DNA of 64,000 nt from Pelodera strongyloides (Eukaryota > Nematoda > Chromadorea > Rhabditida > Rhabditidae): contig JAANDG010000101.1 in NCBI GenBank assembly GCA_036852015.1, positions 248,001 to 312,000 on the forward strand, in the 5' to 3' direction. This document shows positions 43,601-55,100 of this stretch, one piece after another (the first letter of the stretch is position 1; the number at the start of each line of letters is the position of its first letter). Under the pieces are notes generated by a model. It saw only the letters and a list, made by a program, of their open reading frames with translations, was not told where the DNA came from and made no database searches. The position numbers and the translations under genes are program-made.

Positions 43601-46119
43601 TTTTTTGAGGATCGGTGAGTTGTTTGAGTATTTTGAGTAAATGCGCGTAAGTGGAGGTGTCTTGCAGCACCACAATTTACTGATACTTTTCACTCAAAAT
43701 GTGAATTTGCCATGGCGCATCCATGATTTTACGCGTCACTTTGGGACTAGGTGGGTTGGTATGGGTTACTGTACTCTGGAACACAGAAGTCCTCCAATAG
43801 TGCACCGCTAAGCAATATAACGGTCGTTTTTGAATCGTACGTTGGATAACTGCATTCTCATATGTTGTGTGCAGATGAATACAATTGGAAAAAAAATCTC
43901 GTAGTTATCTGCAGACACTAAGTGGAAATACATCGTCCACAGTGCTTTTCAAAACTGGCTTTTATTCCGCTTTAACGTTCCAATATTACATCTGTTTTTC
44001 CTCGAGATATTGTGATTTCCTATCTTCCAGTTCTACATAAAGCGAGTGAAACGTTGAGATTTCGGGCCGCGAATTTGCCCGTGCGCTGTGGTCGTGGTCG
44101 TACTCTGATCGTACTCTGATCGTACTCTGATCGCGTGGTCGTACTCTGATCGTGGCCCGGAACTGATTCGACTATTATTTAGAAGAGCTTTTTTCTTGTG
44201 TTTCTCTTCTTGCCTCTGCTTTAGATAAGATATAATGATTGTGGAATCACGAATATACATCAACTGTGGATAACACTTTATTAAAAATACATGTAGAATC
44301 CAGCTGTGAAAAAGGCGTCCATTTCAGAATGGATCTTTTGTCGGTGTTGATTATGGGACCGAAAGATACACCATTCGAGGACACGCCTTTCCATTTCGAC
44401 ATGAAATTGCCAATCGATTACCCGGCATCACCGCCACTGGTTTGTTTTATCAATCAATAATCATTATCAGCCTAAACTTGGTATCTTGCAACCTGTAATA
44501 GCAGCTATATGTGTGTTCACATCACAGCAGCATGAACCCTTACCGTGTACTGTTTTTTCTCAGCAATAGTAAGTGAATTTGCACATACACTACACGGGAA
44601 AATCGACGGTCGTATTCCAATATTTTCAGTGTTTCTTCACGGCGTTGTCGAAGACGGCATTGAATCCTAACTTGTACCAAAATGGCAAGGTGTGCCTCTC
44701 ACTACTGGGAACTTGGAGTGCAGCGGTATGTGTTTGGATTTGAGTGCCTTTTATTTGTTTGATATTTGACTTTTGTTAGGGCTTAGGGCGCATACGAAAT
44801 GCTCCACATGTCCACTCTGACTTGGTAGTCTGTGTGATCACCGGTACTATTATTGAACCGGAGCATAGCATAAAATACCACGCCAGGGGCGGACGATCAC
44901 CTCCCGATCCGTAATGCATTGTACGCAAATTAGTCTAAATCACCTCCCCAAAATTTTGAGATGCGGATCTAATTTATTCCTGGACCGTAGGCCATATGTT
45001 ATGTGGTTTCCGTAATTACCGTAGATTAATTTGTAGAACGAGTGTGAGCACTGGAACCCGAGAGTCTCATCGATAGCGCAGGTCCTTTTGTCGATCCAAG
45101 GATTGATCCTGACTGCAGAACCATATTGGAATGAACCAGGTTATGAGGCTAGGAAGGCGGACTCGGATGAACAGTCGGCGTCGCAAAGGTAAATTATTGT
45201 AGAGAGAGAGAAAGAGAGAGAGATATTGTTACTGATCCGTGTGACCCGAAGTTAACAGCCTCCAGGTTTAGTTGTGTGAGTGTGTTTGTTTGTCTTTTCA
45301 TCTGCAGTTGACACTATATATAGTTAATTCATTATTAATTGTCACCCAATTTGTGCTTGCAGGTACAACGAGCAGGTTCTACTCTCGTCCGCCGAATACT
45401 TTGAAAGAATTGTTGAGAAACCTCCCAAAGCGTTTGCCGAGCTCATCCGCGACCATGCTACGACTGTCGTACCAAAGTGAGTTGGAAACTTTTTGATGAA
45501 GAAATTGTTAAAAGTTAAAGCGAAATACCGGCCGGTTTTTGAAACACATTGAGTACACCAGCATTCTTATGCAACTTATGCAAATGAACATGATTAGAAT
45601 TAAAAATCGAGCTAAATTCGAGCAAGTTAGCATGAATATGTGAGAATGCGTCCGAGATGTGTTTCAAAAACCGGCCGGTATTTCGCTTTATGGTTTTATG
45701 TTAGGTTATCTTATCTAGTAACGAAACGGTTTAGAGCCTTTTAGTCCTCAACATTACCGACCAGTGTACTCTGTGGGAATGGTTATAATCGATTAATATA
45801 TTTATCACCTTTATTTTTCATATTTTTGTTGTTCCTATTTTCTTCGTCTTGTCTAATTGTATGCAAACACCACTTGTGGGGACAGGTTGTAGAGTGATAT
45901 CTTGCTTCCGCATCCGCATCTTATATGTATTACAGGTTGCACGCTCGGCTATCGCATATTATGTCGGGCACTTTCCAATCTCCGTATCCGCTTCCGAAAG
46001 CAACGAAGGGTTTCGAGTTGACGATGAAGAGGCACTTGGATGGAATTGAGAAGAAACTGAAGATTTCAAGTGGTGAAGGGGCAGATCAGGGAGATTCACC
46101 CGCTCAAGTTACTGTATAA
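31700..46119 (+). CDS. UBE2O: UBE2O-type E2/E3 hybrid ubiquitin-conjugating enzyme (copy 1, complete)
   Basis: Thirty-two exons: 31700-31759, 32221-32379, 32755-32862, 33211-33291, 33547-33600, 34013-34060, 34279-34382, 34448-34491, 34720-34867, 35143-35221, 35528-35677, 36052-36167, 36557-36740, 37473-37535, 37761-37928, 38356-38392, 38653-38815, 39470-39625, 40162-40375, 40482-40545, 40941-41020, 41324-41434, 41686-41759, 42127-42193, 42495-42659, 43022-43177, 43472-43614, 44328-44439, 44630-44725, 45037-45188, 45363-45476, 45936-46119. Total 3654 nt, 1217 aa (human UBE2O 1292). N-terminal conserved region: YNDVVAFEEDDRV, LLLIERGLRLGDIV, WIGEVISQ; SH3-like repeats such as TVVTVQWSDGVIEEG, VYGIVMSYNEADRLATVKW. 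The E2 domain begins near residue 970 (FIRVIGKEIKML); the UBE2O signature LNPNLYQNGKVCLSLLGTW holds the catalytic cysteine, residue 1058. The family ubiquitinates orphan and basic proteins. An in-frame stop precedes the ATG. The exon 8/9 junction has a second possible acceptor at 34726. Confidence 0.95.
33655..33852. repeat. Tandem duplication of about 100 bp
   Basis: GTGTGTTGTAATCAGAAATC...TTTGATATCTTCG...GTTCACTGT...ATGTAGT occurs twice in succession (33655-33752, 33752-33852) with moderate divergence, in the copy 1 intron between exons 5 and 6. Confidence 0.85.
35684..35758. repeat. Short tandem repeat TACCTTAGATACC
   Basis: Irregular repeats of TACCTTAGATAC(C)TTACC in the UBE2O copy 1 intron directly after exon 11. 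Confidence 0.85.
36748..36926. mobile_element. MITE family A copy 10, beside a splice donor
   Basis: Starts TTAAAGCGAAATACCGGCCG only 7 nt after the last base of copy 1 exon 13 (36740). Ends ACCGACCGGTATTTCGTTTT. Confidence 0.93.
38001..38120. mobile_element. Family E inverted-repeat element, copy 2 (short)
   Basis: Ends AAGGCCGTATTTACCAACAC and GTGTTGGTGAATATGGCCTC are inverted repeats. It lies in the UBE2O copy 1 intron between exons 15 and 16. Confidence 0.75.
38460..38671. repeat. Duplicated 3' intron end plus exon 17 start
   Basis: CGACGGACGCACATCATA and, downstream, CAGACGGTGTGTACGGTATC occur twice: first at 38460-38536 in the intron, then at 38565-38671, where the second part is the real acceptor and exon 17 start. 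The upstream copy diverges into a stop (GTAACTTCTTAG). Confidence 0.85.
38583..38650. repeat. (AAAT)n and (AT)n low-complexity tract
   Basis: AAATAAATAAATAAAT-type run followed by TATATATAAATATATA, just before the acceptor of UBE2O copy 1 exon 17. Confidence 0.9.
39975..40145. mobile_element. Family D near-perfect palindrome, copy 2
   Basis: Left arm TTTAAAGCGAAATGCTAGCC ... AAAATTTGCATATGATAAGC ... TTTTGTACGAT is mirrored by the right arm with very few mismatches, ending GCTAGCATTTCGCTTTAA. The loop is under 15 nt. The element ends 16 nt before UBE2O copy 1 exon 19. Confidence 0.95.
40561..40748. mobile_element. MITE family A copy 11
   Basis: Ends ATTAAAGCGAAATACCGGCC and ACCGGCCAGTATTTCGCTTC, starting 15 nt after UBE2O copy 1 exon 20. 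Confidence 0.93.
42712..42790 (-). pseudogene. U6 spliceosomal snRNA pseudogene, 5' truncated, antisense in an intron
   Basis: The minus strand reads ATACTAAAATTGGAACACCA, then GGAGAAGATTAACATGGCCC, ATGCGCAAGGATGACATGCA and AATTCGTAAAGCCTTCCA. This follows U6 snRNA from about nucleotide 22 almost to the end, with scattered changes inside the ACAGAGA and following region. The 5' hairpin of about 21 nt is missing and the 3' end lacks the run of T. It lies in the UBE2O copy 1 intron between exons 25 and 26. Truncation makes it a retrocopy or pseudogene, not an active gene. Confidence 0.9.
43807..43974. mobile_element. Highly diverged family A/B-like element
   Basis: Left end TAAGCAATATAACGGTCGTT then TTTGAATCG; right end GCTTTTCAAAACTGGCTTTT then ATTCCGCTTTAA. 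The internal order (CTGCATTCTCATATG..., GCAGATGAATACAATT) parallels family A. Confidence 0.6.
44095..44155. repeat. 11-bp tandem repeat CGTACTCTGAT
   Basis: Four near-perfect units of CGTACTCTGAT, with a GTGGT insertion, in the UBE2O copy 1 intron just before the E2 exon. Confidence 0.9.
45515..45690. mobile_element. MITE family A copy 12
   Basis: Ends TTAAAGCGAAATACCGGCCG and ACCGGCCGGTATTTCGCTTT, in the last intron of UBE2O copy 1. Confidence 0.95.
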
Positions 46120-46149
46120 TGCTTTTTATAAGATAGTGTCCTAAGCCAT

Positions 46150-46292
46150 GTGGCCGTAGGCACGAACACTGGGAGAGTGCTCCCCATCTCCCACTGGGAG
46201 GTGAGAGAACGAGAGGGAGCATGCGAATCAGCGACATGCAGAGACAAATCTCCCAAACGTGAAGGCTCCCACTGTTCTTGCGTATGGTCACT
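46150..46292. mobile_element. Family F inverted-repeat element, copy 2
   Basis: Ends GTGGCCGTAGGCACGAACAC and CACTGTTCTTGCGTATGGTC then AC; internal CTCCCACTGGGAGG palindromes, as in 14183-14313. It begins about 30 nt after the UBE2O copy 1 stop, so it lies in the 3' UTR. Confidence 0.88.
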
Positions 46293-46857
46293 GAAGGACA
46301 GTCCTATATTTAATCCATTAATCCTTATCCTTTTAAGTCGGGTCCGACTGTATAAGATACTGTATTAAGGACACCCGTTACCCGATTACTGTACTTTATG
46401 TTCTAGTTTCTGGGATTTGTGCCAGCTGTTTTAGTTTACATTTTCGATTCGCAGTACAATAAGCTTCATAACTCGTTAGCATTAGTTTATTCGTTTCGGA
46501 GGTATAAGAGTCGTATTTGGAAACGTGTGGTGAATACCGTCATCCCATGTTGCATGCACGTGTTAATTAGACTAGAAAAGCGTGCAGTTCGCACTGTGTT
46601 TTGCGTACTCTACATAAGAATACGTCATCCAGCATACGTTTCAAAATCCGTCTGTTCTATCGCTTTAAATATTTATTTTGTATATGTTATATGCATGTTA
46701 TTTGTTATTCTCTGTTTGGATATTTAGTGTTCTTGTTATTGAGCGTTATGTTCAAAACAGTACGGTTCCACCACTGAATTCCGGTGTTTCTTTCTGTAGA
46801 GAATAGTTGAACGGTTGTTACCTTTTCAGTACTTGCGGGATTATTCTCAGACCTTAT

Positions 46858-46995
46858 TTTAAAGCGAAGCGGTGCGTGGTCAGTAAGTGCCATTGTGTGC
46901 CTTTCGGCCATTGTTTGGGACATAACTTGCATATAATACATATAAATGCAGTTGTTTCAGCATTGGTTTCAGCAACCACGTACCGTGTCACTTTA
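46858..46995. mobile_element. MITE family B copy 5
   Basis: Ends TTTAAAGCGAAGCGGTGCGT and AACCACGTACCGTGTCACTT then TA. Confidence 0.7.
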
Positions 46996-47250
46996 GCATG
47001 AGAAATGGATGAAAATTGCAATTTTAACTAGTGTAGTTTTCATCTTTTATTTGTGACTTACTTGCCCTGTTGTCTATTCGTGAACTCTTGTACTTATCAG
47101 ATGCCTTTTTAATACAACTGCCTCAAGGAAAGTATGTATTGTACATAATTACCATAATTACATATTCTCGGTTTTTGATTCGAGTGTAATTGCTCATGGC
47201 ATGTTTGCTGTATGGCTGTATTTGTATTTTTGTTCAGATTAGCTGGATCA

Positions 47251-47369
47251 GAGGCCATATTCACCACTCAATTCCCCATGGGGAATTCCTATGTGTCTCA
47301 CATTAGAATGCTATTTTCTGTCCCCAGGGAATATTTCCCCGAGGGAATCAGAGTGGTGAATATGGCCTC
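47251..47369. mobile_element. Family E inverted-repeat element, copy 3
   Basis: Ends GAGGCCATATTCACCACTC...GAGTGGTGAATATGGCCTC form a perfect terminal inverted repeat. The inside repeats CCCCATGGGG / CCCCAGGG motifs. Confidence 0.93.
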
Positions 47370-49126
47370 AGGAGTTATTGTTGTTGATGATTAATTGGAT
47401 ATTTTACACATCAAATGTAGACATGATTTGTATAAAGATTTCATGAAATAGTCAGTTTTGAATCATTTATTGTTGGCATTGGACGCTCATTAGTTGTTTT
47501 AGTTTCAAGTAGTTTAGGCATACACAGTACCCACATAAATTGACCATTTAGAATTTGTAATGCGAATTTGTGATTCTAAAAGTGGTGTAATGTAATTTAG
47601 TTTCAGAATTTTGAGGTTTTATTCATTAATTAGAAATGTACTACCACGACACGAGACTCAGGTTTCTTAGAAATAGTTTGAAGGACGTTGACGACGTAAC
47701 GTAACGGTAACGGAACTGTATTGACATCGTAACATCCTTTGTTAGCGCGATAGTGCCTTTTACTTGACTAATATGTTTGGTTTATTCTGGCTTCAAATGT
47801 ATATGTGCATGTATTCGCATCTGGTTATTATTATTGTTTCCTCAAAATGTGTGCGGTGTTATTTTATTTCAGTTCTTTGTCATCGGTCATGTTAATCGCA
47901 AGTAAATTTCGATAATTATATGTGCCAGCTGTGTTTTTTTTTACTGAAGACGGTGAGCAATTTGTCATCTGGAGCCTCTGCGTCTTTTGAGCCTGAACAA
48001 TGCCCTTGAATCTTGAATAAAGAAACACGTTGTGGAATGCCCTTGAATAAAGGAACATATGTTGTGGAAGCGTAAAAGATTGATCATAATTTGTGGCAAG
48101 AGTAGACTGGTATTAACCCGTTAGCGTCCATAATTTATGAACATTCATATAAATCACAGTGATTGAATAAAAAATGCTTGTTGGAAAAAAATTAAAAGTG
48201 AAATAATGTGATGATTCACATTGATTCCGTATTTTAATTATATCAGGCCCATCTCATCAGTTAGTTTTGGGCTTGATACGAAGCATATATTCTATTACGA
48301 GGTGCATAATTATTCGGTAGTGATTGTTGTACTGCTTGCATGTCATTCAGTATTGAGCACTAAAATGTCATTCCATAGTGTACGCAAAGACAAGAAATGA
48401 GCTATTTGTTAGACAGTTCTGCACTCTGTTCCTTCCTGACAGGGAGTTTCCCTCAAACACCTATATTGACAGGGAGTTTCCCTCAATGGCAGGCTGTCGC
48501 CCGCGTTAAAAAGTCCTATTCACCACAGTTCATAAATGGCAGGGAGTCTCCCTCAATTACCGTAACCTGTTGCCCGTATGACAAGAGTACGCTACCTCTT
48601 CAAAGCAGCCTGGCTCCCTGTCGCCAGGGTTCTGTCTTTGGGGGCCCGAAAGGACGCCACCGTGTCAGTTTCGACGGGCGACACCCTGCCAAATAGGAAC
48701 ATAGCACTTTGTATTTATTTCGCAACGATACTACCGTAGTCTACAATATTGTCCGTGCCGCCCGTGCGTCATTTTGCAACCGTCTAGTACCGTTTTAGAC
48801 GGGTTTTGTCCTGCCAATAGGTATGCTAGATTCATACTATATTTTTTGCGGTCTCGGTTTGCACCGTGCTCCTCCAGGTGCCAATCCTTGGTCCGGCAGC
48901 GCCGCTTGTGTGTTCATTCAATTCGTTCTTTTTGTTGAAATTCCTTTCTGCTTTGATTATTATCGTTTTCTATTCTCTTACTGTGAAGTCTTACTTTCTG
49001 GGAATTGGTCTTGCTTGGTTGCACGTCAGGAAAAAGGTGTCTCAATGCTTAGGATCTCGAGTTCCCTTATGTTTGTAGGATTGTAAGATGTTGTTGTTTA
49101 TTTCATTGTATTCGTCTGACTTCTAG

Positions 49127-52100
49127 ATGCAAACCAACTCGGGTGATTCATCGGGTGACGGAGGTGTTGCGGGTCCAAACAGCAGCAGCCAAAGCGCTGC
49201 TGAAGTTGTGAAGCTCGTTGCGGAGGTCGCTAATTCACTGCATGGGTCGTCGTCAAAATCAAAAGAGGTAAAGCGTTGAAGAAAAATATTAATCTATCGA
49301 AGTAGCTTCTAATTGATACGCACCCATTTATGTTTAAGATAGTTCCAAAGAATTCATACTGTATATGTTAGCGAACGATGTATATGTTAGCGAACGCGTG
49401 ATATTTTATCAGGATCCAGTCTCGGGTAGTGATGGGTCCAATTCACTGTCCTTTGTCGAACAGCTTCAGAATCAGATAGACCTGGGAAACAAGAAAATTG
49501 CCGAACTCATAAAGAAGAAGGTAGCTTTTCCGAGTGGCCCAGCGCTTATGCATGAAAACCATTGCTTCAGACACCCTTCCTCGTTTTTCATCTAAACTCA
49601 TCTAAGGATTTCTTTGTACACGTCTGCCTCATTAGAACGTATTTAGCTTTATACATAGTCGCTTCTATTAGGGCTCCTGTAAGGGCGCGTTCGGGATTGA
49701 TTTTCCGAAAGGAAACTCGGCCAAATCCTCGTTCGGGATGGACTTTTTGGAAACGTTCCAATGCTTGGAGAAAACAAAAAATACAGTATGAATTAGCTTG
49801 CGAAAAAACGTTTCCCGCGCATATTTTTCAAATTTTCCATGCTAATTCATACTGTATTTTTTGTTTTCTCCAAGCATTGGAACGTTTCCAAAAAGTCCAT
49901 CCCGAACGAGGATTTGGCCGAGTTTCCTTTCGGAAAATCAATCCCGAACGCGCCCTTAAGGGCCCCATTGCTGCTCCTGGAACTATTAGGAGTTTATCTT
50001 TGGCTTATGACAATTGACAATTTTATCGTTTTAGAATCTTGTTCCTTTATTGAAGAAAAAGGTGTGTTGACAGCATTTAGCGTGTGATCATAACTGTGTT
50101 GCATTGACTGGTTATAACTTCCAAAAATCTTTTTTTTTTTGTTGTCGCGTTCTTCATAGAAGAGTGTAATGTTTGATTGTTCGTGAGTTGAATGGATTTA
50201 AATCGTTTGGCGCGTGCTTTTGAAACATATGCGGGACAACTGTATTCCTGTGTGTTATATGCAAATTTCTGTGCTCGTCCATACGGGAGGGACACAGAGA
50301 TGCGTATAATTCTTGGTAATAAGTTCCATAATATACATGGTAATAAGTTCCATAATATGGAAAAGTGCTTCTCAAACCACTTGTCATTTTTACTCCTTTT
50401 TTTTTTGCTCACACTCACTTACTTTTGGTGTTTTAGTAGGCGGCATGGGAGACTATGGTTTTATTGATTATTGTATTATTGTATAGTTTCAGGTTGAGGA
50501 GAAGCTCGACTATATGGACAGTATGGGGGAAGGTCCACCGCCCTCAGGCTCCAGTTTCGGATCTTTCGTAAGTCTTTACTTTATTAATTTGAATATTTAC
50601 AAACCATATATAAAACTCTTTGTTCAAAGCAACAAAATTTAACATACAAACAAACTAGGCTTTGCATATGGAGTATGGGCGCATGTTCAGATATGATAGT
50701 ACTTGCCTTTAGTTTTATTTTATAGTAAATTTGAGATGTGCATTTTCATTATTTAGCACGATTACAGAACCGCGAGAGTGCCCTAAGGCCCTAGCTCCGT
50801 TTGCTGCTTTTTGTCTAGATTCAGATTTATTTCTTTAACTATTTTTTTTGGTATTCCAACTAAAAAGTTAAAACCCCTGTACATGTATACTCACTTACTC
50901 GCCATAAAAAAAAAGAATAAGGAAATTTATCACATAGAAATACAGAAGTACCACCGTTTCTTCTCGGAATTTCGGATTTTTTTCAGGCTTCGAACGCCCA
51001 TATGAATTATAAATTCAGTTACGGTAGCCCTGGTGAAAAACGGTTGTATAAGAGGAAACAGCTCTACGAAGTAAGTTAAATTATTAATTAATTGCCCCTT
51101 TATTGTTTTCGAAGCTTACGAGAGTGAGATTCAATTTGTCTTCCTTATCACTCTTATCAGCCTAACTGAAACGTTATGGGAGCAATTGTGCCAAATTAGG
51201 CATAGGTGACCGTGTCTTTTGGGTTAAAGCGGTATCGCGCATGGTTTGTCAAAGGTGTTCTGGACTGTGTATCCATATATGTGTTAAGTATTTTCAGCAC
51301 ATAATATAGAACACTAATGTCACTAATCCGCCCGCTGAGACATACGTTTTACAAGTTCGTGGGTTCGTGCCATATCGCTTTAATGCTCCTCTATCTAGGA
51401 TGTGGCAAAAGTTCCCGTGCTCGCGAAGAACGACATTATGGCGTTTTCCGATGAAGACCGTGTGGCTCTTGGCAAACATGTTCAGGTTCGTGGGGTCATT
51501 GTTATTATTTATGGTGATATACCTACGTAAGTCAGATATGTATCCCGTGAATAAATCAGTGCGTAAGTGAAATCACGAACACTTCTACCATCTCCGGAGC
51601 CTTCAGTTTGTTTATGCGTTTGGGAGAAACCCGTGAAACTTAACATTGGCACATATGTTGATGTCTCGGCCACTAAGCTAGCCAGACCATCGCAGTTAGA
51701 AACATTTTTTTCTTTGCGAATTTCATGTTCATTGTTCATATAAATATACGTTTTAACGATTACAAGAACTAGACACTGTCAACCTAATTACTACCCAAGT
51801 CATGTAAGATTTTTTTTAAAGAAACAGATCAGATCTAAAATGAGTCTCAGTCTCAGACTGATAACTGTGTCCAAATACATAACCTCTTAATCTATATTCA
51901 GGTCTGGTTTTTCACACCTCGGACAGTGTTTCAATATTTTTTCAGGTCTCCTCGCCAACCGATCGTCTGTACATTCGTAACGCGATGGGTCGTGATGTGA
52001 CTATTGGTGGCCGGTCGGTCACTATTTCAACCATCCCGGACGACCACTCGGAGGAGTTGGTTCATAGCAAGGTTGGTGGATTTGAATGTAGTTTAATTTG

Positions 52101-55100
52101 ATACGTGGTAGAGCAAGAGCAAGCGTCAGTTCGTTACCCCCCCCCCCCCAATTCCAGTTTCCCGAACCTTCTTGATAGGTAATTCCCCCGTTTGTGGGCC
52201 GTATCTCCTGTTGGTGTTTTTTTGATAGCATATTATGTACTCATTGTTTACCCACGAATACATTAATGTTGTATTATTGATTGTAGTTTATTTTCTATCT
52301 ATTGATTTTGACTTTGCACGTTTCCCTAATTTCCTTCTCCCCCATTGCAGGTATTGGTGGTCGATCGTGGACTGCACTTGGGCGACACTGTCGGCTGGGC
52401 AAAGAACTCGTACATGCAAGTGGGCTCGAATGCCTGGTCGGAGAGGGGATGGCAACAGATGCACAAGGGACCAACTGGCATTGTCATGGAATATAGCGTG
52501 GGTCCTCGCTACGCTTAGTATGCTAGTCATCGACGTAGTTAGATTATAAATTATAAGCTTCTCTTCTCGCAATCAACGAATTTAGACAGTATGCTTATCT
52601 CGGAGTCTCTGATTTAGTCCGGTGATCAGGGAAGCAGGGGAAGCTCATAGACTGGATCGGGTGTTCAAAAATATTTAGTACGTACTGTAGTGAGGATATT
52701 AAGTGTTGTACGGAATTGTACAAATTTCCTATAACCTCCTGCTCCGGAGATTGCCGGGGTTCTTTGGTTGGGCATGACTTTTACGCTTCACTACTTCACT
52801 TCATGCCGATGAAAAGCTCATTTTGTTTAGGTGACTGGAGATTTACTTGTCCTCCCCGAAAAGAAACGTGTTTTACGCAACGTGGACCTTGGGCGTTGCG
52901 AAGCAGTTTGTCTCTCACACTCCACTCCGAAGAGAACGGATAGGTCAGATTTTTATTAATTTTGTTTTGTAACCTTGATCGTTTTCGAGATTTCGTGGTC
53001 TAAATCTAATTATTCAGTGCTGAATTGAGAGCACTGCAGTTTCGATTGTTCAGCTATGTAGGAGTAGTTTAGTATATTAACGGGACCCCAGTGCACCGTT
53101 TCTGCGGATTCGGTTGATATAACCCGGTACACTATCTTTTTATATTAGTGCAGTTTATTAGTTAGTAATAAACAATTTACAATTTTGTAAATTATTGTGT
53201 GCTCCTATTGCTGTATGAGCATACACAAGTATTTAGTCGAAAAGATAGAGATCGGAGTTTGCTAGACACTTGTTTAAGTGATTAATTTCCAGGGGTTCAG
53301 TCAGTATGAACAACGCCCAGCAGCACCAAGAGGTTGCCATCATTGAGTACGACGGTTGGCTCGGTGACGTGATCTCTCAAGTGGACAGGGTATATCTCTC
53401 CTACGAAGGACACACGTAAGTGCTCAGAGTTCTTGCTTTTTTTCTCGTTTGGTTTCGGTTTTTACAAAAGTGGTGTTTTGTATCGGTCCGGGCAGTTCTT
53501 TAGAGCTTCTGCATGTTAAATTGCTAAACCCGATACCGCATCGAGACCTATTTGTGTGAAAATATAAAAAGTATTAAACAAATTGTAAAATTTTAATTAT
53601 GTGATTATTTCAATTTTCAGCGTTTCCTTCACAAACGAGCCGCACGTGCCGATTGCTCTCACACGTGTTGATGGTTCAAGTGAAAAGGTTGGTATTAATT
53701 GATTAACGTTGTACTTTAATTTACCAGTTTCCCAGCGCTTTATTTTTAAAGTAGAATAGAGCTTGTGTTTGTACTGTTCTCCACACGCCTGTATAGGGTT
53801 TTTATATACACTAAAGAAAAGCCTAGGCTGTTCTGTATTATTTGATCAATGTCACTAGTATTATGACCGAGTCAATACGCTTTTGCTTTATAAACGAGTA
53901 TAAACGAGTCAAACTTTTTTTTTTGCAGAAGCGAGTTGTCCCCGGCGAGGTGGTGGAGGTAAGGCTACGTGACCTGTTGTGCACGTCTGCCACATGGGAA
54001 CCGTCCAGGCCGGCAGAGAATATCCAGGCCCTGTCGAGGGGAATACGCGGCCGGAGGTATACTGTACAATGCACGGTCATCAAGGTTGGTTTCTATCTAA
54101 GATTCTAAATTAACCCTTTGTGATACACGGAGCTTGCGCTTTATGTATATCAGTATAGTGTTGACGTCAGAGTTAGGGCGCGTTCGGGGTTGACCGAAAA
54201 GAAATAAAAGAAAGTGTCTGCTTGTCTGGTATTTCTCACTCTAGCAGCATATTTCAGTTTTGAAACATTTCCTTTCGTCCAACCCGAACGAGATTTTTTT
54301 TCGCAATCCCGAACGCGGCCATATCCATATGACTTGATTGCGTGGGCCCCGACGAAATGGATTACGGATAGTAGAGATTAGATGACGAGTAGACGAGTTT
54401 CACTGTTTCACATAACAAATTGATCTTATTCTTTGGGCTGCGGTCGTGTGCGTGCTCTGCTCCCTTCCTTTGTGCATGCAACAAAAATTCGAAGCGTCCT
54501 TAATTACTGCACCATGTTTCATTTCTGATCTTATCTTCTTATGATAGGTTGAACCGGAAGTGTACGTCGTCAACTGGAAACGTCCTATTTCTCTTGGCGG
54601 ACCAAAAGATGCGCGTGCTTCTAGACCGATCAGTCCAGAGATTAAAGGAGACGGAATTGCAAAGTAAGTGGAAACACATCTCTGTTATTTCATTTAAAGC
54701 GAAATACCGGCCGGTTTTTGAAACGCATTGCGTACACCTGCTTTCTTATGCAGAATATGCAAATGAGCAAAAATTATAATAAAAACTAGACACCAATTAG
54801 ACCCCACCTTGCATAAATGCATAGGAATGCAAGTATTTGAGATGTGTTTCAAAAACCGGCCGGTATTTCGCTTTAAAGTGGTATCAGGCAAATTTATATA
54901 GATGTAGTCGAAATGTTCCGCTGCTACACTTGGTGTCATTTACGCACAGTTTTATGGCATGTACACTTTAATATTAATATGGCTTTTTTATAGAATGAAG
55001 GTGCTCGTCAGACAACGCATGGTGTGCGCAGGTGATAGGCTGAAGGTAAGTTAATTTTCGATTTTCGCATTTCTTCTTATTTTAGAGATTAGATGAAATT

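Larger units (their letters stand above)
46120..49126. other. Intergenic region between the two UBE2O genes
   Basis: About 3 kb without convincing exons. It holds family F copy 2, family B copy 5, family E copy 3, and a stretch at 48435-48690 with three GACAGGGAGTTTCCCTCAA-like units and CGACGGGCGACACCCTGCC-type inverted matches. AATAAA candidates occur near 48014 and 48045. A pyrimidine tract and TAG end directly at the ATG of copy 2. An unresolved first exon of copy 2 could lie here. Confidence 0.55.

Noticed and set aside
48430..48500. Possible CRISPR-like repeats (GACAGGGAGTTTCCCTCAA)
   Set aside because: Three irregularly spaced units in an animal intergenic region; the unit is a palindromic fragment of transposon-like sequence.
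49562..50017. 151-codon plus-strand frame
   Set aside because: It runs through the two arms of a Tourist-like foldback element; the arms give mirrored peptides, not a gene.
52498..53190. Gene end after GPRYA stop with AATAAA near 53168
   Set aside because: An exon at 52831-52943 restores phase and matches copy 1, so the gene continues; kept only as a possible short isoform.
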